From Cellulomonas telluris (GTDB lineage Bacteria; Actinomycetota; Actinomycetes; Actinomycetales; Cellulomonadaceae), in the NCBI RefSeq assembly GCF_004886325.1, contig NZ_QXFN01000003.1:372001-436000 (forward strand): a DNA stretch of 64,000 nt. The letters are read 5' to 3'. The notes below the pieces were generated by a model that saw only the letters and a list, made by a program, of their open reading frames with translations, did no database searches and was not told the DNA's origin. This document shows, piece after piece, positions 9,489-17,697 of the stretch. Both the position numbers and the translations under genes were made by a program. Positions within the stretch are counted from its first letter, which is position 1; each line of letters starts with the position of its first letter.

Positions 9489-10304
9489 TCAGCGACCCGG
9501 CCGGGCGCCGTGCTTCCAGTACCCGCAGAACGCGATGTCGGTCTTCGCGACGCCCTGCGCGACGAGGTGGCGGCGCACGCCCTGCGGCAGGGCCTGCTCG
9601 CCGACCACGAACGCGTACGGGCGGCCCGCCGGCAGCGTCGCGGCGGTCACGGTGCGCAGGGCGAGCGCGCCGGGCACCGCGTGCGGGTCGTCCCGCACCA
9701 GCCAGCGCACCTCCACCCCGTCGGGGGCGTCGAGCGGCTGGACGTCCTCGCGCGTCGGCACCTCCAGGAACGCCAGGCCGCGGGCGTCCCGGGGGAGTGC
9801 GGCGAGCACGCCGGCGGCGGCCGGGAGGCCGGACTCCTCGGCGACGACGAGCGTCCAGTCGTGCGTGCCGTCCGCGGCGAACGTCGTGCCCTCGTCGAGC
9901 AGCGCGACCGGGCTGCCGACCTCGCAGCGCGCCGCCCAGCCGGCCGCGCTGACCGTGCCGGGGTGCAGCTCGCCGTGCGCCACCAGGTCGATGTCCACCT
10001 CCCCGGGCCGGGTCGCCCGCACCGTGTAGTTGCGCAGCAGCGGACGCCGCGACTCCGGCATCGTCAGGTAGCGCGCGTAGCCCTTGAGGTCGACGCCCGG
10101 CGGCAGGTGCAGCGCGTCCTGCCCGGGCCGCGGCACGAACAGCCGGAACCACTGGTCGGCGCCGCGCGGCACGAACGCGTCGCCGAGCTCCCCGCCGCCG
10201 ACGGTCACGCGCAGCATGTGCGGGGTGACGCGGGTGCGGGCGAGCACCTCGCCGCGCAGGAGGGTCTGGTCCACGGGCTTGAGCAGGGTGCTGGATCGGG
10301 TCAC
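9489..10304 (-). CDS. Siderophore-interacting protein (FAD-dependent ferric-siderophore reductase family)
   Basis: The 271-residue protein fits the ViuB/SIP family, flavoproteins that reduce imported ferric siderophores in the cytoplasm. An FAD-binding barrel comes first (VTPHMLRVTVGGGEL; RNYTVRATRPGEVDIDLVAHG, about residues 95-118, containing the family R-x-Y-T-x-R flavin motif), then the SIP C-terminal domain with VVAEESGLPAAAGVLAAL, ending in AFCGYWKHGARPGR. The family ends typically in a GYWRxG-type motif, matched here. Start GTG 10304 has AGGA 6 nt upstream. It is the last gene behind the ECF transporter and shares its iron box, which supports a role in iron release from the imported ligand. 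Confidence 0.92.
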   Translation of the reverse strand: MTRSSTLLKPVDQTLLRGEVLARTRVTPHMLRVTVGGGELGDAFVPRGADQWFRLFVPRPGQDALHLPPGVDLKGYARYLTMPESRRPLLRNYTVRATRPGEVDIDLVAHGELHPGTVSAAGWAARCEVGSPVALLDEGTTFAADGTHDWTLVVAEESGLPAAAGVLAALPRDARGLAFLEVPTREDVQPLDAPDGVEVRWLVRDDPHAVPGALALRTVTAATLPAGRPYAFVVGEQALPQGVRRHLVAQGVAKTDIAFCGYWKHGARPGR

Positions 10305-10365
10305 GGGAGGTCCTCGTCGTCGGGCCGGTGCCGTCGGGCGGCGGGAGCGGGTGGGGAGCGGCCGG

Positions 10366-11166
10366 TCAGCGCAGCAGCAGCCACGTGGCGAGCGTGACCG
10401 CCCACGTCGTGGCGACCAGCGCGGAGTCGCGGTGCCGCCACGGGACGCGGTACCGCTCGGTGCGGGTGGGATGGGCACCGAACGCGCGGGCGTCCATCGC
10501 GAGCGCGACCCGCTCCGCGTGCCGCAGCGCCCCGGCGAGCAGGGGGACCGCGTAGCCGACGTACCGGCGCAGGTCCGCCACCGGCCCGGTGCCGGTGTCG
10601 GTGCCGCGGACGCGGTGCGCGGCGCGGATGACCGCGAGCTCGTGCCCGAACCGCGGGACGAACCGGAACGCGGCGAGCGCCGTCCACCCCACCCGGTACG
10701 GCACGCGCAGCTGCTGCTGCGACGCACGCACCAGGTCCGGGCCGGTCGTGGTCAGACCGCCCACCGACGTCAGGAGCAGCACCGCGTAGAGCCGCGCGAC
10801 CGTCCCGAGCCCCTCGACGAGCGCCGCCTGCGTGTACGTCCACGACCCCAGCCGGACCAGCACGGGCGAGCCCGTCGTCGTGCCGGGCGCGACCCACAGC
10901 CCGAGGGCCGCACCGACGACGGCCGCGGCGAGCGGTGCCGCCACGAGCAGGCCGGCCAGGACGCGCGGCCGCAGCCCCGCTCCGACGACGAGCAGCACCG
11001 CCGCCACCCCGCCCAGGACGAGGGCGGCGGCCGCCTCGTGCCAGACGACCAGCAGCACCGCCGCGGGCAGCGTCGCGGCGACCTTGGCCAGCGGGTTCAG
11101 CCGGCGCAGGAACCCGGGGCGCACGTCCGGCGCCCACGCCCGGGCGACCGCCACGGCCGCGCTCAC
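10366..11166 (-). CDS. ecfT: ECF transporter transmembrane component EcfT
   Basis: EcfT couples ATP hydrolysis in the ATPase to movement of the substrate-binding S component. The 266-residue protein has several hydrophobic helices in its first half (about 30-110), the central RLYAVLLLTSVGGLTTTGPDLV, and the C-terminal coupling-helix region LAMDARAFGAH, a variant of the Ala-Arg-Gly coupling motif. It lies behind the fused ATPase with a GTGA overlap (GTG 11166), 61 nt before the siderophore-interacting gene. The order S component, double ATPase, T component matches the YkoEDC arrangement. The substrate must be read from context. Confidence 0.88.
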   Translation of the reverse strand: MSAAVAVARAWAPDVRPGFLRRLNPLAKVAATLPAAVLLVVWHEAAAALVLGGVAAVLLVVGAGLRPRVLAGLLVAAPLAAAVVGAALGLWVAPGTTTGSPVLVRLGSWTYTQAALVEGLGTVARLYAVLLLTSVGGLTTTGPDLVRASQQQLRVPYRVGWTALAAFRFVPRFGHELAVIRAAHRVRGTDTGTGPVADLRRYVGYAVPLLAGALRHAERVALAMDARAFGAHPTRTERYRVPWRHRDSALVATTWAVTLATWLLLR

Positions 11167-12902
11167 GCGCCCGCCCCCACGGTCGCGCCCGCGCCACGGT
11201 CCGCCGCCGCCGGGGCCCCGGGGTGCGGGAGGTCCGCGAGCCGCGTCACCGCGCGCCACGCGGGGTGGCGCCGGACCTGGCGCGTCGCACGCGCGAGCGG
11301 GGGTGGCAGCAGGCCGGCGTCCTCGAGCGCGGTCCCCGCGAGCACCGCGGACGTCGGCCCGGTGGTGACCAGCCGTCCCTCGTGCAGCACCGCCACGTGC
11401 GTGGCGTGGTCCGCGACGAGCTGGAGGTCGTGGGTCACCAGCAGCACGGTCGTGCCCTCGGCGACCAGACGCTCGAGGAGGGCGAGCAGCTCCGCCGCGC
11501 GCTCCCGGTCCTGGCCGTACGTCGGCTCGTCGAGGACGAGCACGCGCGCGCCGGTCACGAGGGCCGTGCCGACGGAGAGGCGGCGCTTCTGCCCACCGGA
11601 CAGCAGGAACGGGTGCACGTCGCGCTCGGCGGTCAGGTCGAGGCGGCGCAGGAGGTCCTCGACGGCGGCGGCGACCGTCGCGTCGTCCGCACCCTGCAGG
11701 CGCAGCCCGTGCGCGAGCTCGTCGGCGACGGTGCCGCGCACGAGCTGGTGCTCGGGGTTCTGGAACACGAACCCGACGTGCCGCACGAGCGTGCGGGGCG
11801 GGGTGCGCGCCGGGTCCACGCCGGCGACGCGCACCGTGCCGCGCGGCGGGGGCACCACGCCCGCGACCGCCTGCGCGAGGGTCGTCTTGCCGGCGCCGTT
11901 GACGCCCACCAGCGCGAGCACGGCACCCGCGGGGACGTCGAGGTGCACGTCGTCGAGCACCGTCCGTCCGCCGCGGCGCACCGTCAGCCCCCGGACCTGC
12001 ACGACGGGGTCTGCGGCGGCGGCCGGGGTCGGGGCCGCCGCGGCCGGCGCGGGGAGCTCGTCGCACGCGTCGAGCGCCGTCGCGAGCTCGGCCGCCGTCA
12101 GGGGGAGCGGGTCCAGCGCGACGCCCGCGCCGCGCAGCCGCAGGGCCGCGAGCGTCGCGACGGGCAGCCACACCCCGAGCGCCGCCACCTCCTCCGCGCG
12201 GTCGGCGAGCACCTCGCGCGTCGTCCCGTCGAGCGCGTACCGGCCCGCGCGGTCGAGGACGACGACCCGGTCGACGAGGTCGACCGCCGCGTCGAGGTCG
12301 TGCTCGACGAGGACGACCGCCCGCGTGCCGTCCGCCACCACGGCGCGCAGCGCGGCGTACACCTCCTGCGTCCCGACCGGGTCGAGGTTGGCCGTCGGCT
12401 CGTCCAGCACGAGGACCGGCGAGCCGAGCGCGAGCGCGCACGCGATGGCCAGGCGCTGACGGCCCCCGCCGGACAGCGCGTCGGGCGCCTCCGTGCGCCG
12501 CTCCCACAGGCCCACCGCCCGCAGCGCGCGCTCGGCGCGGTCGAGCACCTCGTCCGCCGGGACGCGCAGGTTCTCGGGGCCGAAGCACACCTCGTCCAGC
12601 ACGGTGCCGGTGACGACCTGGGCGTCGGGGTCCTGGAACACCATCGCCACGTGCTCCGACAGCCGCGCGACCGTCGTCGACGTCGTCGCCGTGCCGTCCA
12701 CCACCACGCGGCCCTCGAGGTCCGCCGGCACCGCGTGCGGGACCAGCCCGTCGAGCGCCAGCGCGAGCGTGGACTTGCCCGAGCCGCTGGGGCCGAGCAG
12801 CAGCACGACCTCCCCGGGCCGCACCGCGAACGTCACGCCGTCGGGACGCCAGGCCGTGCGGCCCTCGTGCCGGATGCGGACGTCCTCGACGCGGACGCTC
12901 AC
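11163..12902 (-). CDS. ECF transporter ATPase, two fused ABC domains
   Basis: The 579-residue cytoplasmic protein contains two complete nucleotide-binding domains. Domain 1 has Walker A GPSGSGKST (about 34-42), signature LSGGGRQRLAIA and Walker B VLVLDEPTANLD. Domain 2, after an Ala/Pro-rich linker near 285-305, has Walker A GVNGAGKTT, signature LSGGQKRRLSVG and Walker B VLVLDEPTYGQD. Both therefore look catalytically competent. A fused EcfA-EcfA' is typical of dedicated (group I) ECF systems such as YkoD. The gene overlaps both neighbours by GTGA junctions, forming a tightly coupled S-A-T operon downstream of the iron box. Confidence 0.93.
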   Translation of the reverse strand: MSVRVEDVRIRHEGRTAWRPDGVTFAVRPGEVVLLLGPSGSGKSTLALALDGLVPHAVPADLEGRVVVDGTATTSTTVARLSEHVAMVFQDPDAQVVTGTVLDEVCFGPENLRVPADEVLDRAERALRAVGLWERRTEAPDALSGGGRQRLAIACALALGSPVLVLDEPTANLDPVGTQEVYAALRAVVADGTRAVVLVEHDLDAAVDLVDRVVVLDRAGRYALDGTTREVLADRAEEVAALGVWLPVATLAALRLRGAGVALDPLPLTAAELATALDACDELPAPAAAAPTPAAAADPVVQVRGLTVRRGGRTVLDDVHLDVPAGAVLALVGVNGAGKTTLAQAVAGVVPPPRGTVRVAGVDPARTPPRTLVRHVGFVFQNPEHQLVRGTVADELAHGLRLQGADDATVAAAVEDLLRRLDLTAERDVHPFLLSGGQKRRLSVGTALVTGARVLVLDEPTYGQDRERAAELLALLERLVAEGTTVLLVTHDLQLVADHATHVAVLHEGRLVTTGPTSAVLAGTALEDAGLLPPPLARATRQVRRHPAWRAVTRLADLPHPGAPAAADRGAGATVGAGA

Positions 12903-13528
12903 GGGGCCGGCAGCGCGGGTGCGGCCTCGGCAGAGGTGGTCCCCGCGCGGTCGCCGGGGGCGGCCGCGGCCGTGCGGCGGCGGTCCTCCGGCAGGCGCAG
13001 CCCGCGCATGGCCCCCGTCTGGGCGAGGCGGGCGGCGACGACGCGCGCGAGCCACGTGAACAGCAGCATCGTGCCCAGCAGGAGCGTCGGCAGCGCCACC
13101 TGCGCCCACACCTGGTAGCCGCCGATGTCGTAGTAGGTCCACCACGTCCAGGTGTAGAACGCGGTGCCGACGAGCGGGGCGACGTAGAAGACGGGCGCGC
13201 GCCACCACCGGTACCCGAGCAGCGCGAACGGCACCTCGAGCAGCACCGCCACGTACAGCCAGCCGTAGAGGGTCGTGAAGCTGCCCGGCACGAACGGGGC
13301 GGCGGCCACGGCCGCGAGCATGGTCGACAGGAAGCCGACGCCCGGCCGGCGGAACGCCGCCAGCGCGATCGTGCCCGGCAGCAGGTAGAAGCCGGCGGCG
13401 AGCCCCATGAGGAAGGGCGCCGCGGTCGCGAGGGTCGTGAACAGGTAGAAGCTCGGGATGCCGACGAGCCCGCCGCCGACGCCGATCGCGGCGCAGGACA
13501 GCAGCAGGCGGGTGCTCCAGCGGGTCAT
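12899..13528 (-). CDS. ECF transporter substrate-binding (S) component, YkoE/MptD-like
   Basis: A 209-residue integral membrane protein with about six hydrophobic segments (LLLSCAAIGVGGGLVGIPSFY; GLAAGFYLLPGTIALAAF; FLSTMLAAVAAAPFVPG; LYVAVLLEVPFALLGYRWW; FYVAPLVGTAFYTWTWW; LPTLLLGTMLLFTWLAR) and a hydrophilic tail. Gene order with a fused double ATPase and EcfT identifies it as the substrate-specific subunit. YkoE relatives are linked to thiamine precursors, but here an IdeR-like box and a siderophore-interacting protein point to an iron-related ligand such as a siderophore or haem (inference). ATG 13528 has a strong GGAGGAA ribosome site upstream. Confidence 0.85.
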   Translation of the reverse strand: MTRWSTRLLLSCAAIGVGGGLVGIPSFYLFTTLATAAPFLMGLAAGFYLLPGTIALAAFRRPGVGFLSTMLAAVAAAPFVPGSFTTLYGWLYVAVLLEVPFALLGYRWWRAPVFYVAPLVGTAFYTWTWWTYYDIGGYQVWAQVALPTLLLGTMLLFTWLARVVAARLAQTGAMRGLRLPEDRRRTAAAAPGDRAGTTSAEAAPALPAP

Positions 13529-13593
13529 CGCCGTTCCTCCGGTCGTGGCCGGCCGTGGCCGGGTCGGGCCTCCGCACGGTGCGGGCCCGCGCA

Positions 13594-13623
13594 AGTGTGA
13601 GGTAAGGCTCACCTCAGCGTCAA
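13594..13623 (-). promoter_or_regulatory. Promoter of the ECF/SIP operon with IdeR/DtxR-like iron box
   Basis: The box TGAGGTAAGGCTCACCTCA (13598-13616) is a near-perfect palindrome and agrees at 15 of 19 positions with the consensus TTAGGTTAGGCTAACCTAA for DtxR/IdeR. On the minus strand a -35 TTGACG (13623..13618) and a -10-like CACACT (13599..13594), 18 nt apart, flank and overlap it, so bound iron-loaded repressor would block polymerase. The start of the S component lies 69 nt downstream; the divergent gene at 13683 is 66 nt away. Confidence 0.75.
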
Positions 13624-13682
13624 CGGGCTGTCCGCGAGGCGCATCCCTGGCGGGGGTCCGCGCCCTGCGGGAGGATCGGCCC

Positions 13683-14381
13683 ATGGCCTTCTCGCAGTCC
13701 GGTCGCATCCCCAGCACCCCGACGCTGCCCACGGGTGAACCGGTGGCGTCGTACCGCACCTACCTCGAGGCCCAGAAGGCGGTCGACCTGCTCGCCGACA
13801 AGGCCTTCCCGGTGCAGCACGTGACGATCGTCGGCACCGACCTGCGCATGGTCGAGCGCGTCCTGCGCCGCCTGTCGTACCCCAGCGCCGCCCTCGGCGG
13901 TTTCGCCTCGGGCGCGTGGTTCGGCCTGTTCGTCGGCCTGCTGCTCACGCTCTTCTCGCCGCCGAACAGCGCGAGCGTCCTGCTGCCCGCCATCCTCTTC
14001 GGCGGGGCGTTCGGCCTGCTGTTCTCCGTCATCACGTACGCGATGACGCGCAACCGCCGCGACTTCGCCTCGGCCAGCCAGATCGTCGCGTCCTCGTACA
14101 CGGTGCTCTGCCACGAGGAGCACGCCCACCGCGCGCGGTCCATCCTCCAGGAGGTCGGCGGTGTCGTGGGCGGCGCCGCCGCGGCGCCGAGCGCGCCCGT
14201 CGGCCCGCCGCCGTCGGACCCGGCCGCCCACTACCCGGTCCCCGGGGGCGCGCAGACCGGTGGGGCCCCGCACCCCGGACCGACGCACCCCGGCCCGACG
14301 CACCCCGGACCGACGCACCCCGGCCCGACGCAGCCCGGCACGCCGCCGCCGAGCGGGCCGCAGCCGCCGCCGCAGGCCTGA
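13683..14381 (+). CDS. General-stress-type membrane protein with HPGPT repeats
   Basis: The 232-residue protein begins with a GSP17M-like ferredoxin-fold domain (SYRTYLEAQKAVDLLADKAF; VTIVGTDLRMVERV), followed by two transmembrane helices (about 70-115: GAWFGLFVGLLLTLF and LLPAILFGGAFGLLFSVITY) and a cytoplasmic or exposed tail. The tail is Gly/Pro-rich and includes four consecutive HPGPT pentapeptides (14271-14330) before a Pro-rich end. GGAGGA lies 8 nt upstream of the ATG. The gene is divergent from the ECF operon, so the iron box lies upstream of it as well; whether it is iron-responsive cannot be told from sequence. Biochemical function is unknown. Confidence 0.8.
   Translation: MAFSQSGRIPSTPTLPTGEPVASYRTYLEAQKAVDLLADKAFPVQHVTIVGTDLRMVERVLRRLSYPSAALGGFASGAWFGLFVGLLLTLFSPPNSASVLLPAILFGGAFGLLFSVITYAMTRNRRDFASASQIVASSYTVLCHEEHAHRARSILQEVGGVVGGAAAAPSAPVGPPPSDPAAHYPVPGGAQTGGAPHPGPTHPGPTHPGPTHPGPTQPGTPPPSGPQPPPQA
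14271..14330 (+). repeat. 15-bp tandem repeat encoding HPGPT (4 copies, as two 30-bp units)
   Basis: Four in-frame 15-bp copies that alternate CGGACC and CGGCCC, showing a 30-bp unit that was duplicated. Confidence 0.9.
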
Positions 14382-14394
14382 GCCGCGACGCACC

Positions 14395-14436
14395 GACGGG
14401 CCGTCGCCCCCCGCGACCGGGGGACGGCGGCCCGTC
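14395..14436. terminator. Terminator hairpin between convergent genes
   Basis: Arms gacgggccg (14395-14403) and cggcccgtc (14428-14436) pair, with a further partly paired C-rich/G-rich interior. It lies between the stress-type gene and pepP, which converge. There is no U tract. Confidence 0.5.
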
Positions 14437-14457
14437 GTCGTGCGAGGGCTCCGGCGC

Positions 14458-16017
14458 TCAGCCCTCGCGCAGCGCCGCCATCCACTCCTCGACGGCCGCG
14501 GGGTCGCGGGGGAGCGCCGCGGACAGGTTCTCGTTGCCGTCGGCCGTGACGAGCACGTCGTCCTCGATGCGCACGCCGATGCCCCGCAGCTCCTCGGGCA
14601 CCAGCAGGTCGTCGGACTTGAAGTACAGGCCCGGCTCGATCGTGAACACCATGCCCGGCTCCAGCACGCCGTCCAGGTACAGCTCGCCGCGGGCCTGCGC
14701 GCAGTCGTGCACGTCGAGCCCCAGGTGGTGGCTGGTGCCGTGCACCATCCAGCGGCGGTGGTGCTGGTTCTCCGGCAGCAGCGACTCCTCGGCGCTCACC
14801 GGCAGCAGGCCCCAGTCGGCCAGCCGGGCGGCGAGCACGCGCATCGCCGCGTCGTGCACCTCGCGGAAGCGGGCGCCCGGCACCGCCGCGGCGAACCCCG
14901 CGTCGGCCGCGTCCAGCACCGCCTGGTAGACGCGGCGCTGCACGTCGGTGAACGTCCCGTCGACGGGCAGCGTCCGCGTCACGTCCGCGGTGTACAGCGA
15001 GTCCGCCTCGACCCCCGCGTCGATGAGCACGAGCTGACCCGGCACCACCCGGCCGTCGTTGTCGGTCCAGTGCAGCGTCGTCGCGTGCTCGCCCGCCGCG
15101 GCGATCGTCGTGTAGCCGACGTCGTTGCCCTCCTGCCGGGCGTGCCCGATGAACGTGCCCTCCAGCACCCGCTCACCCCGGCGGTGCGCGACCGCGTCCG
15201 GCAGGGCGCGGACCATCTTCGCGAAGCCCTCGACGGTCGCGTCCACCGCCTCGCGCAGCTGCTCGACCTCGTACGCGTCCTTGACGAGCCGCAGCTCCGA
15301 CAGCGCCTCCGCCAGCCGCTCGTCGCGCTCGCCCGACGCCTCCTGCGCGCGGATCTCCTCGACGACCGCCTCGACCGTCGGGTCCGCCTCGGGCACGACG
15401 AGCAGCTCGACGCCGCCGGCGCCCACGTCCTTGGCGAGCGCGTCGCGCAGGTCGTCCAGGTGCGCGGTGCGGATCCCGGTGGTCGTGGCGACCTCGTCCA
15501 GCGTCGGCCGCGCGCCCACCCAGAACTCCCCGTAGCGCGAGTCGGAGAAGAACTCCGGGGTGTCACGGCCCGCGAGCGGGTTCATGTACAGCACGGCCCG
15601 GTGCGCCGAGCCGTCGTCGCCGGTGCCGTCGTCCACGGGGTGCAGGACGAGGACGGCGTCGGGCTCCTGCTCCGTGCCCAGGCCCGTCAGGTGCGTGAAG
15701 GCGGCGTGCGGCCGGAACCGGTAGTCCGTGTCGTTCGAGCGCACCTTGTACGTCCCCGCGGGCACGACCAGCCGGGCGCCGGGGAACTGCGCCGACAGGC
15801 GCGAGCGGCGCGCGGCGGTGAAGTCCGCCGCGGGGGAGCGCTCCGCACGCCCCGCGGGCCGCTCGCCCCACCCGGAGGAGATGAACTCGAGGAACCGCTC
15901 CGACCGCGGCCGGTGCGACCGGTTCGCGTTGCGCTCGGCCAGGTCCTGCTCGTCGGCCGACGCCGGAACGGACGTCTCGGGGGTCAGGGTCTCGGGGGTC
16001 ACGTCGTCGGCGCTCAC
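14458..16017 (-). CDS. pepP: Xaa-Pro aminopeptidase (aminopeptidase P, M24B)
   Basis: Aminopeptidase P removes the N-terminal residue from X-Pro peptides in the cytoplasm with two metal ions. The 519-residue protein has an AMP_N domain (about 60-210: FPGARLVVPAGTYKVRSND; YRFRPHAAFTHLTGL) and a pita-bread catalytic domain. Metal ligands are visible in order: Asp in VLIDAGVE, Asp in SLYTADVTRTLP, His in HGTSHHLGLDVHD, Glu in FTIEPGLYF and Glu in VRIEDDVLV. GTG at 16017 has CAGACT 6 nt upstream, suggesting a leaderless start; a GTG five codons further upstream (16032) is possible. It shares a short divergent promoter region with the PHP gene. Confidence 0.93.
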   Translation of the reverse strand: MSADDVTPETLTPETSVPASADEQDLAERNANRSHRPRSERFLEFISSGWGERPAGRAERSPAADFTAARRSRLSAQFPGARLVVPAGTYKVRSNDTDYRFRPHAAFTHLTGLGTEQEPDAVLVLHPVDDGTGDDGSAHRAVLYMNPLAGRDTPEFFSDSRYGEFWVGARPTLDEVATTTGIRTAHLDDLRDALAKDVGAGGVELLVVPEADPTVEAVVEEIRAQEASGERDERLAEALSELRLVKDAYEVEQLREAVDATVEGFAKMVRALPDAVAHRRGERVLEGTFIGHARQEGNDVGYTTIAAAGEHATTLHWTDNDGRVVPGQLVLIDAGVEADSLYTADVTRTLPVDGTFTDVQRRVYQAVLDAADAGFAAAVPGARFREVHDAAMRVLAARLADWGLLPVSAEESLLPENQHHRRWMVHGTSHHLGLDVHDCAQARGELYLDGVLEPGMVFTIEPGLYFKSDDLLVPEELRGIGVRIEDDVLVTADGNENLSAALPRDPAAVEEWMAALREG

Positions 16018-16096
16018 CCGTCCAGTCTGCACCGTCCGGGGCGTGGACCGGCAGGAGGGAGCGGCCAGGTCCCACGGTGCCCGCGCGCCGCACGAC

Positions 16097-16102
16097 TAGC
16101 GT
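16097..16102 (+). promoter_or_regulatory. -10 box of the PHP gene (leaderless)
   Basis: TAGCGT, 7 nt before the GTG at 16110. The divergent pepP -10-like CAGACT lies at 16029..16024. Confidence 0.5.
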
Positions 16103-16109
16103 TCGGCTG

Positions 16110-16952
16110 GTGCGCATCGACCTCCACACGCACTCGTCCGCCTCCGACGGCACCGAGCGCCCCGCGGACCTCGTCGCCTCGGCGCGTGCCGCCGGGCTCG
16201 ACGTCGTCGCCCTCACCGACCACGACACCACCGCGGGCTGGGACGAGGCCGCCGCCGCCGCCCGCGACCTCGGCATCGGGCTCGTCCGCGGCACCGAGGT
16301 CTCCGCGCGCTCCCGCGGCATCAGCGTCCACCTGCTCTGCTACCTGCAGGACCCGGCGCACCCCGCGCTCGCGGACGAGCTGGCCCGGGCGCGGGACTCG
16401 CGGGTGCACCGGGCCGAGCGCATGGTCGAGCTGCTCGCGCGCGACGTCCCGATCACCTGGGCCGACGTGCTCGAGCAGGCGCGCGACGCCGTCGTCGTCG
16501 GCCGCCCGCACATCGCCGACGCCCTCGTCGCCCGCGGGGTCGTGCCCGACCGGGACGCCGCCTTCGCGCACCTGCTGGCCACGGGCGGGCCGTACCACGT
16601 GGACCACTACGCCCCCGAGGCCCCCGACGCCGTCGCCGCGATCCGCGCCTCCGGCGGGGTGCCCGTCTTCGCGCACCCGGGCGCCGACGCGCGCGGCCGC
16701 ATCGTGCCGGAGCGCGTGTTCGACGAGCTCGCCGAGGCCGGTCTGGCCGGGGTCGAGGTCCACCACCGCGACCACACGCCCGCCCAGCGGGAGCGGCTCG
16801 CCGGCATCGCCGCGCGCCTCGGCCTGCTCGTCACCGGCTCGAGCGACTACCACGGGGACGGGAAGGCCAACCGGCTGGGGGAGAATCTCACCGACCCGCA
16901 GGTGCTGACCGCGATCGCGGAGCAGGGGACGACGGAGGTGGTGGCCGCGTGA
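16110..16952 (+). CDS. PHP-domain metal-dependent phosphoesterase
   Basis: The 280-residue protein opens with the PHP metal motif DLHTHSSASDGT (residues 4-15), followed by ALTDHDTTAGWDE, GTEVSAR, VVGRPHIADALV, PVFAHPGAD and GSSDYHGD near the C-terminus, giving the His/Asp/Glu set expected for a trinuclear metal centre. Close families act on nucleoside 3',5'-bisphosphates or 5' ends of short RNA (TrpH/YciV, RNase AM), which is the best guess for activity. GTG at 16110 was chosen because the metal motif begins right after it and a -10 box sits 7 nt upstream. The stop overlaps the marC start (GTGA). Confidence 0.9.
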   Translation: MRIDLHTHSSASDGTERPADLVASARAAGLDVVALTDHDTTAGWDEAAAAARDLGIGLVRGTEVSARSRGISVHLLCYLQDPAHPALADELARARDSRVHRAERMVELLARDVPITWADVLEQARDAVVVGRPHIADALVARGVVPDRDAAFAHLLATGGPYHVDHYAPEAPDAVAAIRASGGVPVFAHPGADARGRIVPERVFDELAEAGLAGVEVHHRDHTPAQRERLAGIAARLGLLVTGSSDYHGDGKANRLGENLTDPQVLTAIAEQGTTEVVAA

Positions 16953-17572
16953 GCGGCGTGCTCGACGTACAGCTGTTCATCTCGGCCTTCGTGACCCTGT
17001 TCGTCATCATGGACCCGCCCGGGACCGTGCCGATCTTCCTCGCCCTGACCGGGTCGATGACCCGGCAGCAGCGGGCGCGCGCGGCGCGGCAGGCGATCCT
17101 CGTGGCGTTCGGCGTGATCGTCGGCTTCGCGCTGTTCGGGCGGTCGCTGCTCGACTACCTGCACGTGTCGCTGCCCGCGCTGCAGGCCGCGGGCGGTCTG
17201 CTCCTGCTGCTCGTCGCGATGGAGCTGCTGACCGGCAAGATGGACGGCTCCGACACCGAGCTCGGCACGCAGGGCAACGTCGCGCTCGTGCCGTTGGGGA
17301 CGCCGCTGCTCGCCGGGCCCGGCGCGATCGTCGCGACGATGGTCTTCGTGCAGCAGGCGTCGGAGCCGCCGCACTGGGCGGCGATCGCGCTCGCGGTCGT
17401 GCTGGTGCACCTGTGCCTGTACCTGTCGATGCGGTTCGCGAACGCCATCCACCGGGTCCTCAAGGACTCCGGGACGATGCTCGTCAGCCGCATCGCCGGT
17501 CTGCTGCTCGCCGCGATCGCCGTGCAGCTCCTCGCGGACGCCGTGATGGCGTTCGTGCGCGGCGAGGCCTGA
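16949..17572 (+). CDS. MarC family integral membrane protein
   Basis: The 207-residue protein has six predicted membrane helices, beginning FISAFVTLFVIMDPPGTVPIFLAL, with the family motifs MDPPG and GTPLLAGPGAI in the middle helix region. MarC/SNG-family proteins are membrane proteins of uncertain function; the name came from a multiple-antibiotic-resistance locus but a role in resistance was not supported. The GTG at 16949 overlaps the PHP stop, so the two genes form an operon. The gene ends before a strong hairpin terminator at 17643-17679. Confidence 0.9.
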   Translation: MSGVLDVQLFISAFVTLFVIMDPPGTVPIFLALTGSMTRQQRARAARQAILVAFGVIVGFALFGRSLLDYLHVSLPALQAAGGLLLLLVAMELLTGKMDGSDTELGTQGNVALVPLGTPLLAGPGAIVATMVFVQQASEPPHWAAIALAVVLVHLCLYLSMRFANAIHRVLKDSGTMLVSRIAGLLLAAIAVQLLADAVMAFVRGEA

Positions 17573-17642
17573 GCGCCGGCACGGACCGGCCCGTCGGGCT
17601 GCGGCCCCCGGCACGTCCGGCGGCGGACCACCGCCGGACGCA

Positions 17643-17679
17643 GCACGGCCCCGGTCGGGACTCCCGACCGGGGCCGTGC
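17643..17679. terminator. Bidirectional hairpin terminator between marC-like gene and helicase
   Basis: Perfect 17-bp inverted repeat (17643-17659 and 17663-17679) with a 3-nt loop, between convergent genes. A weaker 9-bp hairpin precedes it near 17617-17640. Confidence 0.75.
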
Positions 17680-17697
17680 GTGCGTGCGCCGGACGCG

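Noticed and set aside
12899-13528. S component as a thiamine (HMP) transporter
   Set aside because: It resembles YkoE in layout, but no thiamine gene or TPP riboswitch is seen, while an iron box and SIP gene are; thiamine is not excluded.
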